Assembly: GCA_964449465.1 (NCBI GenBank)
Contig: CAYVBK010000011.1
Coordinates: forward strand, 1-64,000
Source of the DNA: CAYRXM01 sp964449465
GTDB taxonomy: Bacteria; Chloroflexota; Anaerolineae; JAFGEY01
Reading direction: 5' to 3'
DNA length: 64,000 bases
In this document: positions 1-7,711 of the stretch, piece by piece
Numbering within the stretch: the stretch's first letter is position 1
Layout: every line of letters begins with the position of its first letter
The notes under the pieces: model-generated
What the model was told of the DNA's origin: nothing
Databases searched by the model: none
Seen by the model: only the letters and a program-made list of their open reading frames with translations
Made by a program: the position numbers and the translations under genes

Positions 1-288
1 GGAGTCCCAATCCAGATTTATATCATTGGCCAGGACCCTGCAACAGATGAGCATGAGGACCGTGCCTGGAATTTGTTTTGCGAACTATCCGGGCAAACAC
101 GTCCGCCGACACCGGTTGAGCAGCAAGACCTCGACTGTCTGATCGTTGACAACATTCCATTTGACCTGATCGAACAGGCCATGCGGCAGTGCTTTGAAAC
201 GAGACGTAATGCCGATGGCCAACCCACAATGCGGGACTGCGCTCGCGCCATTCGCCGCTGCTTGAAAAAACGTACCGCGCCGAGATAG
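1..288 (+). CDS. Partial paralogue of the downstream replication-initiator-like protein (3' end only)
   Basis: The frame is open from the window edge to TAG at 286-288, so the start lies outside. From codon 'WNLFC' (67) to 'RRC-KKR' it matches residues about 200-272 of the protein at 343-1923 almost residue for residue. The nucleotide match is also high (65-282 against 939-1156). It stops right after this shared module, whereas the full gene continues for about 250 more residues. It is therefore either a truncated copy or a shorter relative. The module has no function I recognise; it is predicted helical with a conserved 'DNIPFDLIEQ' segment. The 54-bp spacer to the next gene fits co-transcription. 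Confidence 0.6.
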   Translation, partial: GVPIQIYIIGQDPATDEHEDRAWNLFCELSGQTRPPTPVEQQDLDCLIVDNIPFDLIEQAMRQCFETRRNADGQPTMRDCARAIRRCLKKRTAPR

Positions 289-342
289 AGGCGTACATCG
301 CCGCGCACCCGTTCGAGGAGTAGCGGCGTAAGGAGTTTGCCG

Positions 343-1923
343 GTGAACCAACAAGACATCCTGGGAATCCTCCAAAACCACAATCTGGACATGCCGGGCC
401 AAACCTGGCAAAGAAATCCCAATGTTCATGTGGAGATTTATTGTGCCCTGGCCTCTTCCGGCATGCTGTCCAAAATTTCGGGCAATGCGCTCAAGGTGCT
501 GGTGGCTATGGGGCTGCGCGCCCAAGTGCTGGGGAGTCATCCTCAGGGCGAGGCTTTGTTTCGTCACTTGATCGCCCTTCGATTGGTGACCCAGCAGGAT
601 TGCGGGCAGCTGTTTTGTTATGCCACTCAACAAGACTTGCTCCAGGAATGTGGTTTTGGCTCCCGTCACACCCTGATCGAGGCGATCAACTGCCTGATCG
701 AACACAACCTGATCGAAAAGCGCAGTCGCTATCGCCGCCGCCGCAGCGATAACAAGAGCTTTATTGCCAACGTCTATTTCATCCGCCCTCTGTCGGGCAT
801 CCGCAAGTTCAACACCGGCTATACTCCAACCGACGATCCTCTAGCCAACAAGGCGGCCGCCTCTGATTCACCGGCGGCGGCCGCTGATCTGGTGGGTGTG
901 CAGAAAATGCACACTCACCAGCAAAAACGAGATTCTGTCTGGAATTTGTTTTGCGCCCTGTCCGGGCAAACACGCCTGCTCACACCGGATGAACAGCAGG
1001 ACCTTGATTGTCTGATCGTCGACAACATTCCATTTGACCTGATCGAACAGACCATGCGACGATGTTTTGAAACGAGACGTTACGCCGATGGTTCGCCCAC
1101 ACTGACTGACTGTATTCGCTCCATTCGCCGCTGCTGGAAAAAACGTGATGCCAACGCCTGCGCCGTTGTCACCCCGGGACTGACTCGCCAAACCACCGTT
1201 TCCGCCGGTACGGTCACCACCGACTCTGTCGCTGCTGATACGACCGATGCAAACTCTGCTGAAGCGATTTTGGACCGCGCTCAAGACGCCGCATCCGTCG
1301 CAATGAACGTGGATCCCATGAAACGGGTGAAGGAGCTGCTCCAGGCAGTCAGTCAAGAAAAGGCCTGCTACACCCATCCCGGCATCCTGGTCGGCCTGCA
1401 GCAGTTCTTGACCGGCCCCCGGCCCTTTTCGCCCGACGAGGTATATGATGCCGTGCTGGCTGCCGTGTCGCGCGGCGGCGCGGTGCCGCCCGAACGGCTG
1501 GTGTCATACGTCAAGGCTGTGCTGGAGAACAAGCGGCGCAGCGACAGCGAGAATGAACGTATGACCCAGGCAGTGGCGCGATCCCGCAAGGTCGAAGCAT
1601 CTCGGTCTCCTGACCCGCCGACAGATGAACCAGATGAACCATTTGTAGACAAGAACGATGGCCAGGAAGGCGAATATCGAAAGCAAGACTCTCGTTGGTG
1701 CGTCGCCATGACCGAACTGGAGATGCAGTTCACCCGCGTCGCGTTCGACCGATGGCTCAAACCTGCCCACCTGCTGGCCTGGGACAACGACCGCGTAACC
1801 ATCGGTGTGTCGGACGAATATGCGAAAGAATGGCTGGAGAGCCGCTGGCGCGTGCCTATCGAGCGCACCCTCACCGGCATCGCCGGCCGGCCGACCGCGT
1901 TCCAGTGCGTGGTTGCTGCCTGA
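343..1923 (+). CDS. Replication-initiator-like protein with C-terminal DnaA domain-I-like module
   Basis: Start chosen at GTG 343 because AAGGAG lies 7 nt upstream; a TTG at 337 is also in frame. The 526-residue protein has three visible parts. An N-terminal winged-helix-like region (about 1-140) ends in a basic stretch 'RYRRRR', as in plasmid or phage initiator and helicase-loader proteins. A central module (about 200-272) is duplicated at 1-288. A C-terminal segment (452-526, starting 'WCVAMTELE') resembles the DnaA N-terminal domain: WxxxLxxLE...FdrWLkPa, then 'GVSDEYAKEWLESRW' and a hydrophobic end. In DnaA that domain recruits DnaB helicase, and here it would be at the opposite end. I infer a mobile-element replication protein. 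No AAA+ ATPase core is present, so it is not DnaA itself. Confidence 0.6.
   Translation: MNQQDILGILQNHNLDMPGQTWQRNPNVHVEIYCALASSGMLSKISGNALKVLVAMGLRAQVLGSHPQGEALFRHLIALRLVTQQDCGQLFCYATQQDLLQECGFGSRHTLIEAINCLIEHNLIEKRSRYRRRRSDNKSFIANVYFIRPLSGIRKFNTGYTPTDDPLANKAAASDSPAAAADLVGVQKMHTHQQKRDSVWNLFCALSGQTRLLTPDEQQDLDCLIVDNIPFDLIEQTMRRCFETRRYADGSPTLTDCIRSIRRCWKKRDANACAVVTPGLTRQTTVSAGTVTTDSVAADTTDANSAEAILDRAQDAASVAMNVDPMKRVKELLQAVSQEKACYTHPGILVGLQQFLTGPRPFSPDEVYDAVLAAVSRGGAVPPERLVSYVKAVLENKRRSDSENERMTQAVARSRKVEASRSPDPPTDEPDEPFVDKNDGQEGEYRKQDSRWCVAMTELEMQFTRVAFDRWLKPAHLLAWDNDRVTIGVSDEYAKEWLESRWRVPIERTLTGIAGRPTAFQCVVAA
891..919. repeat. Near-perfect 12-bp inverted repeat, GAAAA loop, inside the initiator-like gene
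   Basis: Arms 891-902 and 908-919 are complementary at 11 of 12 positions; the core is GTGTGCA-GAAAA-TGCACAC. The same core (GTGCA-GAAAA-TGCAC) recurs just after the gene at 1937-1951, followed by a further GTGCAC. Recurrence of one palindrome within and after a replication gene suggests a protein-binding site or iteron-like element, though that is inference. Confidence 0.5.
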
Positions 1924-1936
1924 CCCGGCTCTGGGA

Positions 1937-2009
1937 GTGCAGAAAATGCACACGCTGATGGCAAAAAGTGCACACAATAAAAAAAGAAAGAGAAAGAAAA
2001 AAAAGGAGG
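1937..2009. repeat. GTGCA boxes followed by a 31-nt polypurine tract (possible origin or operator)
   Basis: GTGCA-GAAAA-TGCAC occupies 1937-1951 and GTGCAC recurs at 1968-1973. An unbroken A-rich purine run covers 1979-2009 and ends in GGAGG. Binding boxes next to a low-melting tract downstream of an initiator gene is the layout of a small replication origin, but no function can be shown from sequence alone. The GGAGG could instead be a ribosome site for the remnant ORF that follows. Confidence 0.35.
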
Positions 2010-2010
2010 T

Positions 2011-2115
2011 CTGATCTGGAATTTGTGTTGCGATTTGTCTGCGCCTGAACCGGCACCCTCACCGGCATCGCCGGACGGAAGACCAACCGCGTTCCGGTAC
2101 GTGACGGTGTTCTGA
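2011..2115 (+). pseudogene. Internal-deletion remnant of the initiator-like gene
   Basis: The frame beginning at 2011 reads 'WNLCCDLSA' and then 'GRPTAFRYVTVF' before TGA at 2113-2115. The first piece matches the start of the duplicated module (WNLFCALSG, residue 200) and the second matches the extreme C-terminus of the DnaA-like domain (GRPTAFQCVVAA). About 250 codons between them are missing. A strong GGAGG precedes it, but no good start codon is suitably spaced. Confidence 0.5.
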
Positions 2116-2170
2116 TGGACGAAAAAACACTCGAACAAAGCAGGCTGTCCAGAGCAGGCCGGCCACCTGC

Positions 2171-2412
2171 CTGCTGGATGAGCGAACCGACGCACCCATT
2201 CGTGCCATCGCCACCCTGCAGGACTGCCGGGAGATCCGACATGGCGGCACGCCTGACCTGGTCGGCGGCGGAAAAGCCAAGTGGAAAACATTTCCGCTTT
2301 CGCCCAAGACACTGCTGCCCAACTCGGCGTCACCGACCGTACCGTGCGCAACTGCATCACTCCGGAGCAGACAGTGCGCCTGCCGCGTGATGTACGTGAT
2401 GAAAAGAGCTGA
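2171..2412 (+). pseudogene. Frameshifted ParB/RepB-like remnant
   Basis: Two frames together resemble the middle of ParB/RepB-type partition or plasmid proteins. The frame from 2171 reads '...LQDCREIRHGGTPDLVGGGK'. The frame from 2281 reads 'ENISAFAQDTAAQLGVTDR' and then TVRNCI, matching the usual pattern 'RHGG(AP)xGGGK...isFaedTAaktGvseRTV' with its helix-turn-helix. A frame change lies around 2255-2281, and there is no N-terminal nuclease fold or C-terminus. I recognise this from the motif pattern only. Position beside an initiator-like gene fits a decayed plasmid-type backbone. Confidence 0.4.
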
Positions 2413-2413
2413 C

Positions 2414-2478
2414 CCGGCGCGTTCACGCGCCGGACAATGGGAAGCAAGCCCCTCCGACCCGAGTTTTCGGGTCGGAGG
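2414..2478. repeat. Two perfect hairpins upstream of the 2496 gene
   Basis: Arms 2414-2422/2425-2433 (9 bp, TC spacer) follow directly on the ParB-like stop codon. Arms 2451-2462/2467-2478 (12 bp, loop GTTT, CCTCCGACCCGA) end only a few bases before the ribosome site of the next gene. The second is similar in style to palindromes at 36706 and 60240 and may be a dispersed REP-like element. Neither has a T-run, so neither is a classical terminator. Confidence 0.6.
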
Positions 2479-2495
2479 ATTCCCAAGGAGTCAAC

Positions 2496-3272
2496 ATGTC
2501 ACATCAAAGCGATATTCAAGTTCTTTTGGCGTTCCTGGACAAGTGGATGACCGACATGGCCAGACTGTTCCAGGAAACCGTGTCTCTGGCAGAAAGATGC
2601 CGCACCGCGCAAAAAATTATGCGGGCCGGCGACATTCCCCCAGTCTTGCAAGAGATCGTCGCCGCGCAATATGATACGCTGCGCCAGCAGCGCGGGCAAG
2701 AATTGTCAATTGACATCACGGCCGGCGCATGGATGGACTGGGAAGACCGGGCCGACGAGATTGTCGAGTTGGGTGTGGACCGCCAGGCAGCCATTGCCAA
2801 TCTGCAAAGAGAGTTGAACAAGAGCAGTTGTTCGGCCAGGGAAAGATTGGCCGGCGGCCGATGCCTGTTTTTGCTTGCAAGAGGAGAATACAACGCAAGC
2901 CAGCTCAGAACGCAGGCCGCCGCCTATCTGATGGCCGCCGTCCAAAGCGGCAATCTGGACGAGGGCGGATTGCGACAGGCGGCGGAGACGCTTGAAAAAG
3001 AGGGGTTCTGGCCCGAGTCTGGCAAAGCCTGGTGGCACCTGGCGCGAGAACCTCACGCCCATCCCTTGATCGCCAACCTGGCGATTTACAAGGCTCGAAA
3101 GTATGGGCTTGATCGCGAGCGCGTCTCGAAACAAGGCAGCGCCATCGAGTATGAGCGGCTGCATTGGCAAATCACTGAGCGGGTGGCCGCGCTCAGCACA
3201 GATGACATATTGGAATATCTGCAAGATTGGGGAGAATTGGACGATGCGGGCGGTATCGCGATTTTTGTGTAA
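2496..3272 (+). CDS. Hypothetical helical protein (258 aa)
   Basis: ATG 2496 is preceded by AAGGAG with good spacing. The protein has no family I recognise. It is rich in Ala, Glu, Arg and Gln and looks all-helical. A motif-poor N-terminus ('LLAFLDKWMTDMARLFQETV') is followed by TPR- or Sel1-like alternation ('QAAAYLMAAVQSGNLDEGGLRQAAETLEKEGFW'-like spacing) around residues 130-190, which may be repeat helices. It stands alone between replication remnants and the transglycosylase gene. After its TAA stop the same frame stays open for 45 more codons with protein-like composition (see 3282-3410). Confidence 0.7.
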   Translation: MSHQSDIQVLLAFLDKWMTDMARLFQETVSLAERCRTAQKIMRAGDIPPVLQEIVAAQYDTLRQQRGQELSIDITAGAWMDWEDRADEIVELGVDRQAAIANLQRELNKSSCSARERLAGGRCLFLLARGEYNASQLRTQAAAYLMAAVQSGNLDEGGLRQAAETLEKEGFWPESGKAWWHLAREPHAHPLIANLAIYKARKYGLDRERVSKQGSAIEYERLHWQITERVAALSTDDILEYLQDWGELDDAGGIAIFV

Positions 3273-3281
3273 AATGCTGCT

Positions 3282-3410
3282 TTGGTCTGGCAATCTGACG
3301 ATTTTACACAACTTGCATACCGCCGTGAAAAGGGCTATGCCACGCCCGATCAGGTGGAGGAAATGCAGAATCGGCTTTCAATGTTTGAGCGGAAAACCGG
3401 TCTGGCTTGA
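3282..3410 (+). CDS. Possible small ORF or in-frame tail of the preceding gene
   Basis: Directly after the stop of the 258-aa gene (TAA 3270-3272) the same frame reads 'LVWQSDDFTQLAYRREKGY' and continues to 'MFERKTGLA' before TGA 3408-3410. The composition (charged, amphipathic) looks like real protein. TTG 3282 is the only nearby start and has no clear ribosome site. Either the upstream stop is a recent nonsense mutation and this is the true C-terminus, or it is a short separate ORF. It overlaps the 3' end of the convergent gene at 3378. Confidence 0.3.
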   Translation: MVWQSDDFTQLAYRREKGYATPDQVEEMQNRLSMFERKTGLA

Positions 3411-4316
3411 CAGCGGCGTATCGCCAATGCTGGCCTTGAAATGAAAATAGTTGTGTATGGCCCGGCGATCAATCGCCCGCCGGTCGCCGACGCGCAGGAT
3501 TTCCAGCGGGTCTTGCTGGCAGATGGGACAAGAGCACGGCAGTGGATGCGCCAGACACCTGGCTTGAGGAATGATCCCCGTCGCCCGGCCCTTGTCCAAA
3601 ATGCCGTAACGACAAAGAGGATGGGCTTGAGACGGATAGCTGTACAATATCTCGTTGTAAGCCGACGACTTGACCGGCCGCGACGAATCGAACGAGGTCA
3701 CGCCCACGCGGCTGAGGGCGCGAATGACGACCGCGCTGCTCAAGCCAAAGACATGCACGCCGGCGCCCACCACGGAAACGACCGCCTGTACTCGCTGCAC
3801 TGTTTCGTGCAAATCGAACAAACCGACCAGCGATCCGACGCCAAAAGTCGTGAACCCCATCGCCTTGAGCTCGTGAGCGCAAAAGATCAACGAGGGCACA
3901 TCTTTGCCCTGGACGATGACCATCCACTCGACGTTCTTGCCCAGATCGTGCCGCGCGATCAACCTTTTCAATTCTTCGGCAAATGCCAGGGTCTGCGTCA
4001 GACGGCGATCCCATTCATTTGAACTCAGGCCGCGCTCGGCCATTGGAAAATCCAGCGCACACAAAGTCGCCGGAAGGTCCACATCGCCCAACATCTGCAA
4101 CTGCCGCTCAAAGGTCTCTCGCGCGGTGGGCATTTTGTGTTGTTCCGTCATGTACCGAAACCCACCACTATCGATCATGACATGGCGCGGCAGAACCGGC
4201 AGATCGCGCAGCGTCCACTCTCGCGAGACCGAAGTCGGGCTGATCAACATATGACAATCCGGGTCGTAACATTGATACAGCGGGTCGCCATAATACCAGC
4301 TGACGTAAAATCGCAT
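3378..4316 (-). CDS. tRNA-guanine transglycosylase (TGT)/DpdA-like protein
   Basis: The 312-residue protein carries the hallmarks of base-exchanging transglycosylases. 'MIDSGGFR' (49-54 plus flanks, Asp49) corresponds to the TGT DSGGFQ motif, and 'IVQGKD' and 'GVGSLVG' to the substrate-binding loops. 'SFDSSRP' (Asp210) is at the nucleophile position. A CxCxxC set (Cys261, 263, 266) plus His288 gives the zinc site. It is shorter and diverged relative to housekeeping TGT (about 370-390 aa). DpdA, the paralogue that inserts 7-deazaguanines into DNA in dpd islands, shows similar divergence, and the setting beside ATPase, nuclease and phosphorothioation genes favours a DNA-modifying role. ATG 4316 has AAAGGAG upstream. 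Substrate (tRNA or DNA) cannot be decided here, and no preQ0-synthesis gene is in the window. Confidence 0.75.
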   Translation of the reverse strand: MRFYVSWYYGDPLYQCYDPDCHMLISPTSVSREWTLRDLPVLPRHVMIDSGGFRYMTEQHKMPTARETFERQLQMLGDVDLPATLCALDFPMAERGLSSNEWDRRLTQTLAFAEELKRLIARHDLGKNVEWMVIVQGKDVPSLIFCAHELKAMGFTTFGVGSLVGLFDLHETVQRVQAVVSVVGAGVHVFGLSSAVVIRALSRVGVTSFDSSRPVKSSAYNEILYSYPSQAHPLCRYGILDKGRATGIIPQARCLAHPLPCSCPICQQDPLEILRVGDRRAIDRRAIHNYFHFKASIGDTPLSSQTGFPLKH

Positions 4317-4403
4317 GGCCTGTTCTCCTTTGATTGTCGCTTGACCATAAATATAGTATCATAGAGACAGAATCCCGTCAAAATCACCTTCCAGGAGCGC
4401 AAG

Positions 4404-5171
4404 ATGCTGTTTCGCACCGTGTACGGCCCCGAGCTGCAAGCCATCTATGCCTTTATCGCATACCAATCTGCCCAAGGACATTCTCCCTCTCGGCAAACCA
4501 TTCACCAAGCGTTCCTTTCTGGTTACTCGAACAACGAAATGGGCAGCACGCAAAGCATAGACGACGCGCTGTCCTTTCTGCTGTCTGCTGGCCTGGTGCA
4601 GGAGCGATCGGGAAATTTTGCCGCCACTGACAATGACACCCGGTTTGATATTCAATTGCTGCAGGCGATGCGGCGATTGGAAACAGGCCGCCAAGCGGCC
4701 ATCCACCCCACCGACGCCCTTTATTCGCTCCTGCTGAGCGAGCTGTTTGTCAGGCCAAACTGCCTTTTTCTGCCCGACCTGCACGGCGCGGCCAATGAAC
4801 TGCGCCAGGTGCAAGAGGTGGGCGGCCTGAGCCGGGAAAAAATCCAGGCGTGGAAGCGGGTAATGACCTACCTGGGCGTCGGGCGGCGAGTTGGCAGCAG
4901 CTGGATGTGCGCCTATTCACCCGACCTGATCGCTGAGATCATCCAGACCTGGGAACACCAACAAGGCACGCTGCAATCTTTATTGGAGGATTGCCTGGCC
5001 CGGGTTTTGCCCTTTGAAAGCCAGGGCGGCGACCTGGCAGACTGCATCGCCGCGCCGCTGGAGTACCTGGCCCAACAAGGGCGGATCGCCTTGTATCCAC
5101 TGCAAGACTCGCCCGGCAAGCCCTATTTTGGGGCCAGGCGGTGGCGGGGAATTGAGAGAAAAAGAGCATGA
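4404..5171 (+). CDS. Winged-helix protein paired with the P-loop ATPase (DpdG-like?)
   Basis: ATG 4404 follows AGGAG. The 255-residue protein begins with a winged-helix-like fold (about 8-75: two helices, 'SPSRQTIHQAF', then 'ALSFLLSAGLVQERSGNFAAT' as recognition helix and wing). The remainder is helical. Its stop overlaps the next start by 4 bp (ATGA), so it is translationally coupled to the ATPase. A small wHTH protein coupled to a large ATPase beside a DpdA-like gene recalls the dpdG-dpdH pair of 7-deazaguanine DNA-modification clusters. That link is from context and memory of the gene order, not from a search. Confidence 0.6.
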   Translation: MLFRTVYGPELQAIYAFIAYQSAQGHSPSRQTIHQAFLSGYSNNEMGSTQSIDDALSFLLSAGLVQERSGNFAATDNDTRFDIQLLQAMRRLETGRQAAIHPTDALYSLLLSELFVRPNCLFLPDLHGAANELRQVQEVGGLSREKIQAWKRVMTYLGVGRRVGSSWMCAYSPDLIAEIIQTWEHQQGTLQSLLEDCLARVLPFESQGGDLADCIAAPLEYLAQQGRIALYPLQDSPGKPYFGARRWRGIERKRA

Positions 5172-7711
5172 ACCATCATAATCTATCCTGGCCTTGTATC
5201 GGCCCAGAAGGGCTAAAGGTCTTGGCCACAACCGCCGACCAACGATACCTGCTCGGTGCGGAGACGTTTCTGCGCACGCACACGCCGGTCACGATGCGGC
5301 AATTTTCGCCCCACCACAAGACAATGACCGTTCACGAAGACGATCTGCTGGCTGCGCTGCTGGACGCTCGCACCGCGCAGCCGGGCAACCGCGTGTTCAT
5401 CCTCTTTGGCGCGGCCGGCTCGGGCAAGTCGGAGCTGATGCGCTGGCTGGAGACGCGCCTCACTCAGGAGATGACGGCCCGCCCACTGGTGCGCATCGCG
5501 CGTACCGAGTTGGATGTCGTCCGCATCGCCGAGCGGTTCAAGCACCTGCTCTCGCAGTCCTATTTCGACGACCGCACACATCGCCAATGGGAAGCCGCTC
5601 GCCGCAAGCCGCGCACGCTGGCTAAACTGCTGGTCATCGCGGCGCTGGAACGGCTGTTTGATTCAGACGACGCCGTCAACGCGCTCTATTACCGGCTGCT
5701 CAACGTGGTGCAGCCCAACATCGAGCGCAGCCTGGCGGCGATGGACGATCCGGCAGAGGGAGTGGGTGCGACGGTCGAACTCTTGTCCCGCGAAGACCTG
5801 GCCCAGATCGACAAAGAAACGGTGCTGGATGTGCCGCTGGAATACGAAGCGTTGCGCCACGTTCTGCTGACCGTCTTGCGCGAGCACTTGATGGAAGGGA
5901 TATACCTGCCCGACACGCTGCGGCTGATCTCGGCCGATATGGCCCGGCGCGACGTTCGCCCCATCCTGCTGATCGACGACCTGGTGCAGTCGCTCAACCT
6001 CTTTGCCACCGACCTGCTGGATTATTTCATCACTCTGGAGCAGGGCAATTGGGACGTGGTCATCGGGCTGACGCCGGCCTCGTTTGAGGGCAGCGAGCGC
6101 GGAAGAGAGCTGCTCAACCGGATCAGCCACCTGGACACCATTGACGACCGCGTGACCAAGTTGTGGCTGTCCGATCAGCGCGGGCTGGATTCGTACTTGC
6201 TCGATGAGGGCAACTGCGTCGAATTTGCCTGGCGCTACCTGGACGAATATCGCCGGCAGAATGGGATGACGTGCGCGGGCTGCCCGCAATACCCACGCTG
6301 CGCCGGATTGCACAACCTGGATGCGCCCGGTTCGGTCGATGGACATCGTTTTCTCACTCCGCTCAACGCGCCGGCGACGGTGCGTCTGTTTCGCGCCCTG
6401 CCCGAAGGCAAGGGCAAGGCGCGTTACCTGATCCGCAGCCTGCGCCGGGTTTTGACGGCGGCCGCTGATGGTCAGAACGCGACGGAAACGCTGGCTTCTC
6501 TAAGCCGGATAGAGATCGCTGCTCGCTGCGCCGACCCACACCTGGCCCGCGTCTGCGAGTTGTACGGCCCGCTGGTGACCGATCAACGCCGGGTTGACCT
6601 GCCGGCGGGCGTGCTGGCGGCATTCGGCTATCCCGCCCAGGCCAGACAGGTACCCGTCGAGCCGCTGCTCAAAGCCAAGACCCGCCTGGCGCCGGCCGGA
6701 AACGCAGCGGCTGTCTGGGAAAGCGATCCGGACAAGCAGGCGGTCCGCGACTGGCTGGAGGGCAAGGCGGTCAACCGGCAGTCGCTCAAGAGACTGCGCC
6801 AGGGCGCGGCGCGCTGGCTGCGCGCGGTCTGCCCGACCGACTCGCTGCACGCCGAGGGCGTCGCCCAGCCGCACGGCGCGCTGACCTGGCGGCCGGTCTA
6901 CCTGGATGTGTGCCCACCGATCGTGTTGGAAGGGATAGACGATCAAGAGGGGATTTTGCTGCGCCGAGAGGTCGATCACGCGGCGTTTCGCTTGAGCGAG
7001 TATGCACAGGCGACCGGCAAAAGGGCCGCCGCGCTGTCCGCCGAGCTGGCGCAAGACGGACGGCTGCTGCCCTTGATGTTCGCGGCGATGAACCACCGCC
7101 ACAGCGGACTGGCCCGGCTCGAAGCGGCGCTGGGTATGCCGGTCGACCAACTGGCCGCCGCGCTGTATGTTTTGTGGCTGGTAATTGAAGGACAGACTGA
7201 GGATGGGATGCCTGGTCTGGACGCCGGGCTTTTGTCGCAGACGCGAGCCATTCACCATGAGGCGGCCCGGCAGGGCACGTCTTGGGAGCGCAAATGGGCG
7301 CAGCCTATCCCGCAACTTTATGACGACTGGTTCAAACTGCGCGAAAACGTCTATGACGGCCCGCGCCTGGCCCGGCTGCTGGGCGGGCGGACGGCAGAGG
7401 AGATATTGGCCCTTTTGCCCATGATACCGGCCAGGAACGTGGACAAAGACTACCGGCTGGGGCGCGAGCGGCTGAGCGAGGCGCTGCGCCAGGCCGGCGC
7501 GTTGGCGAAACAGCTTTTGGCGCGGGAGAGATCAAGCGAGATGAACCTATCGCCCGCCGGGCAGGCGCTGTGGGCCAGGCTGCAAGAGGCCGGAAAGCGA
7601 GGGGTGTTGTTGAGCGAGGTGGCGGTCGAGACGCTGGGCGAACTGCGCAGCAAACGACCGGAGCAGTACAAAACACTGCGCGTTTTGATCGAGGTCAGGG
7701 ATGCAGGTTAG
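5168..7711 (+). CDS. Large P-loop ATPase (DpdH-like?)
   Basis: 847 residues. Walker A is GAAGSGKS (81-88), Walker B ILLIDDL (266-272), and a sensor-like 'VVIGLTPASFE' begins near 297, the order expected of a STAND/AAA-type ATPase. A cysteine cluster Cys369-x2-Cys372-x5-Cys378 with Cys350 nearby could bind zinc or an Fe-S cluster. The C-terminal half (about 450-847) is helical with no motif I recognise. It is coupled to the wHTH gene by ATGA and overlaps the convergent antitoxin-like gene by 4 bp. It is probably the motor of whatever system the TGT/DpdA-like gene belongs to; specific assignment to DpdH is a hypothesis. Confidence 0.65.
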   Translation: MNHHNLSWPCIGPEGLKVLATTADQRYLLGAETFLRTHTPVTMRQFSPHHKTMTVHEDDLLAALLDARTAQPGNRVFILFGAAGSGKSELMRWLETRLTQEMTARPLVRIARTELDVVRIAERFKHLLSQSYFDDRTHRQWEAARRKPRTLAKLLVIAALERLFDSDDAVNALYYRLLNVVQPNIERSLAAMDDPAEGVGATVELLSREDLAQIDKETVLDVPLEYEALRHVLLTVLREHLMEGIYLPDTLRLISADMARRDVRPILLIDDLVQSLNLFATDLLDYFITLEQGNWDVVIGLTPASFEGSERGRELLNRISHLDTIDDRVTKLWLSDQRGLDSYLLDEGNCVEFAWRYLDEYRRQNGMTCAGCPQYPRCAGLHNLDAPGSVDGHRFLTPLNAPATVRLFRALPEGKGKARYLIRSLRRVLTAAADGQNATETLASLSRIEIAARCADPHLARVCELYGPLVTDQRRVDLPAGVLAAFGYPAQARQVPVEPLLKAKTRLAPAGNAAAVWESDPDKQAVRDWLEGKAVNRQSLKRLRQGAARWLRAVCPTDSLHAEGVAQPHGALTWRPVYLDVCPPIVLEGIDDQEGILLRREVDHAAFRLSEYAQATGKRAAALSAELAQDGRLLPLMFAAMNHRHSGLARLEAALGMPVDQLAAALYVLWLVIEGQTEDGMPGLDAGLLSQTRAIHHEAARQGTSWERKWAQPIPQLYDDWFKLRENVYDGPRLARLLGGRTAEEILALLPMIPARNVDKDYRLGRERLSEALRQAGALAKQLLARERSSEMNLSPAGQALWARLQEAGKRGVLLSEVAVETLGELRSKRPEQYKTLRVLIEVRDAG

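Noticed and set aside
2115..2390. 91-aa plus-strand ORF overlapping the ParB-like remnant
   Set aside because: Its composition (Arg/Pro/Ser-rich) is that of an out-of-frame reading; the ParB-like pattern is in the other two frames.
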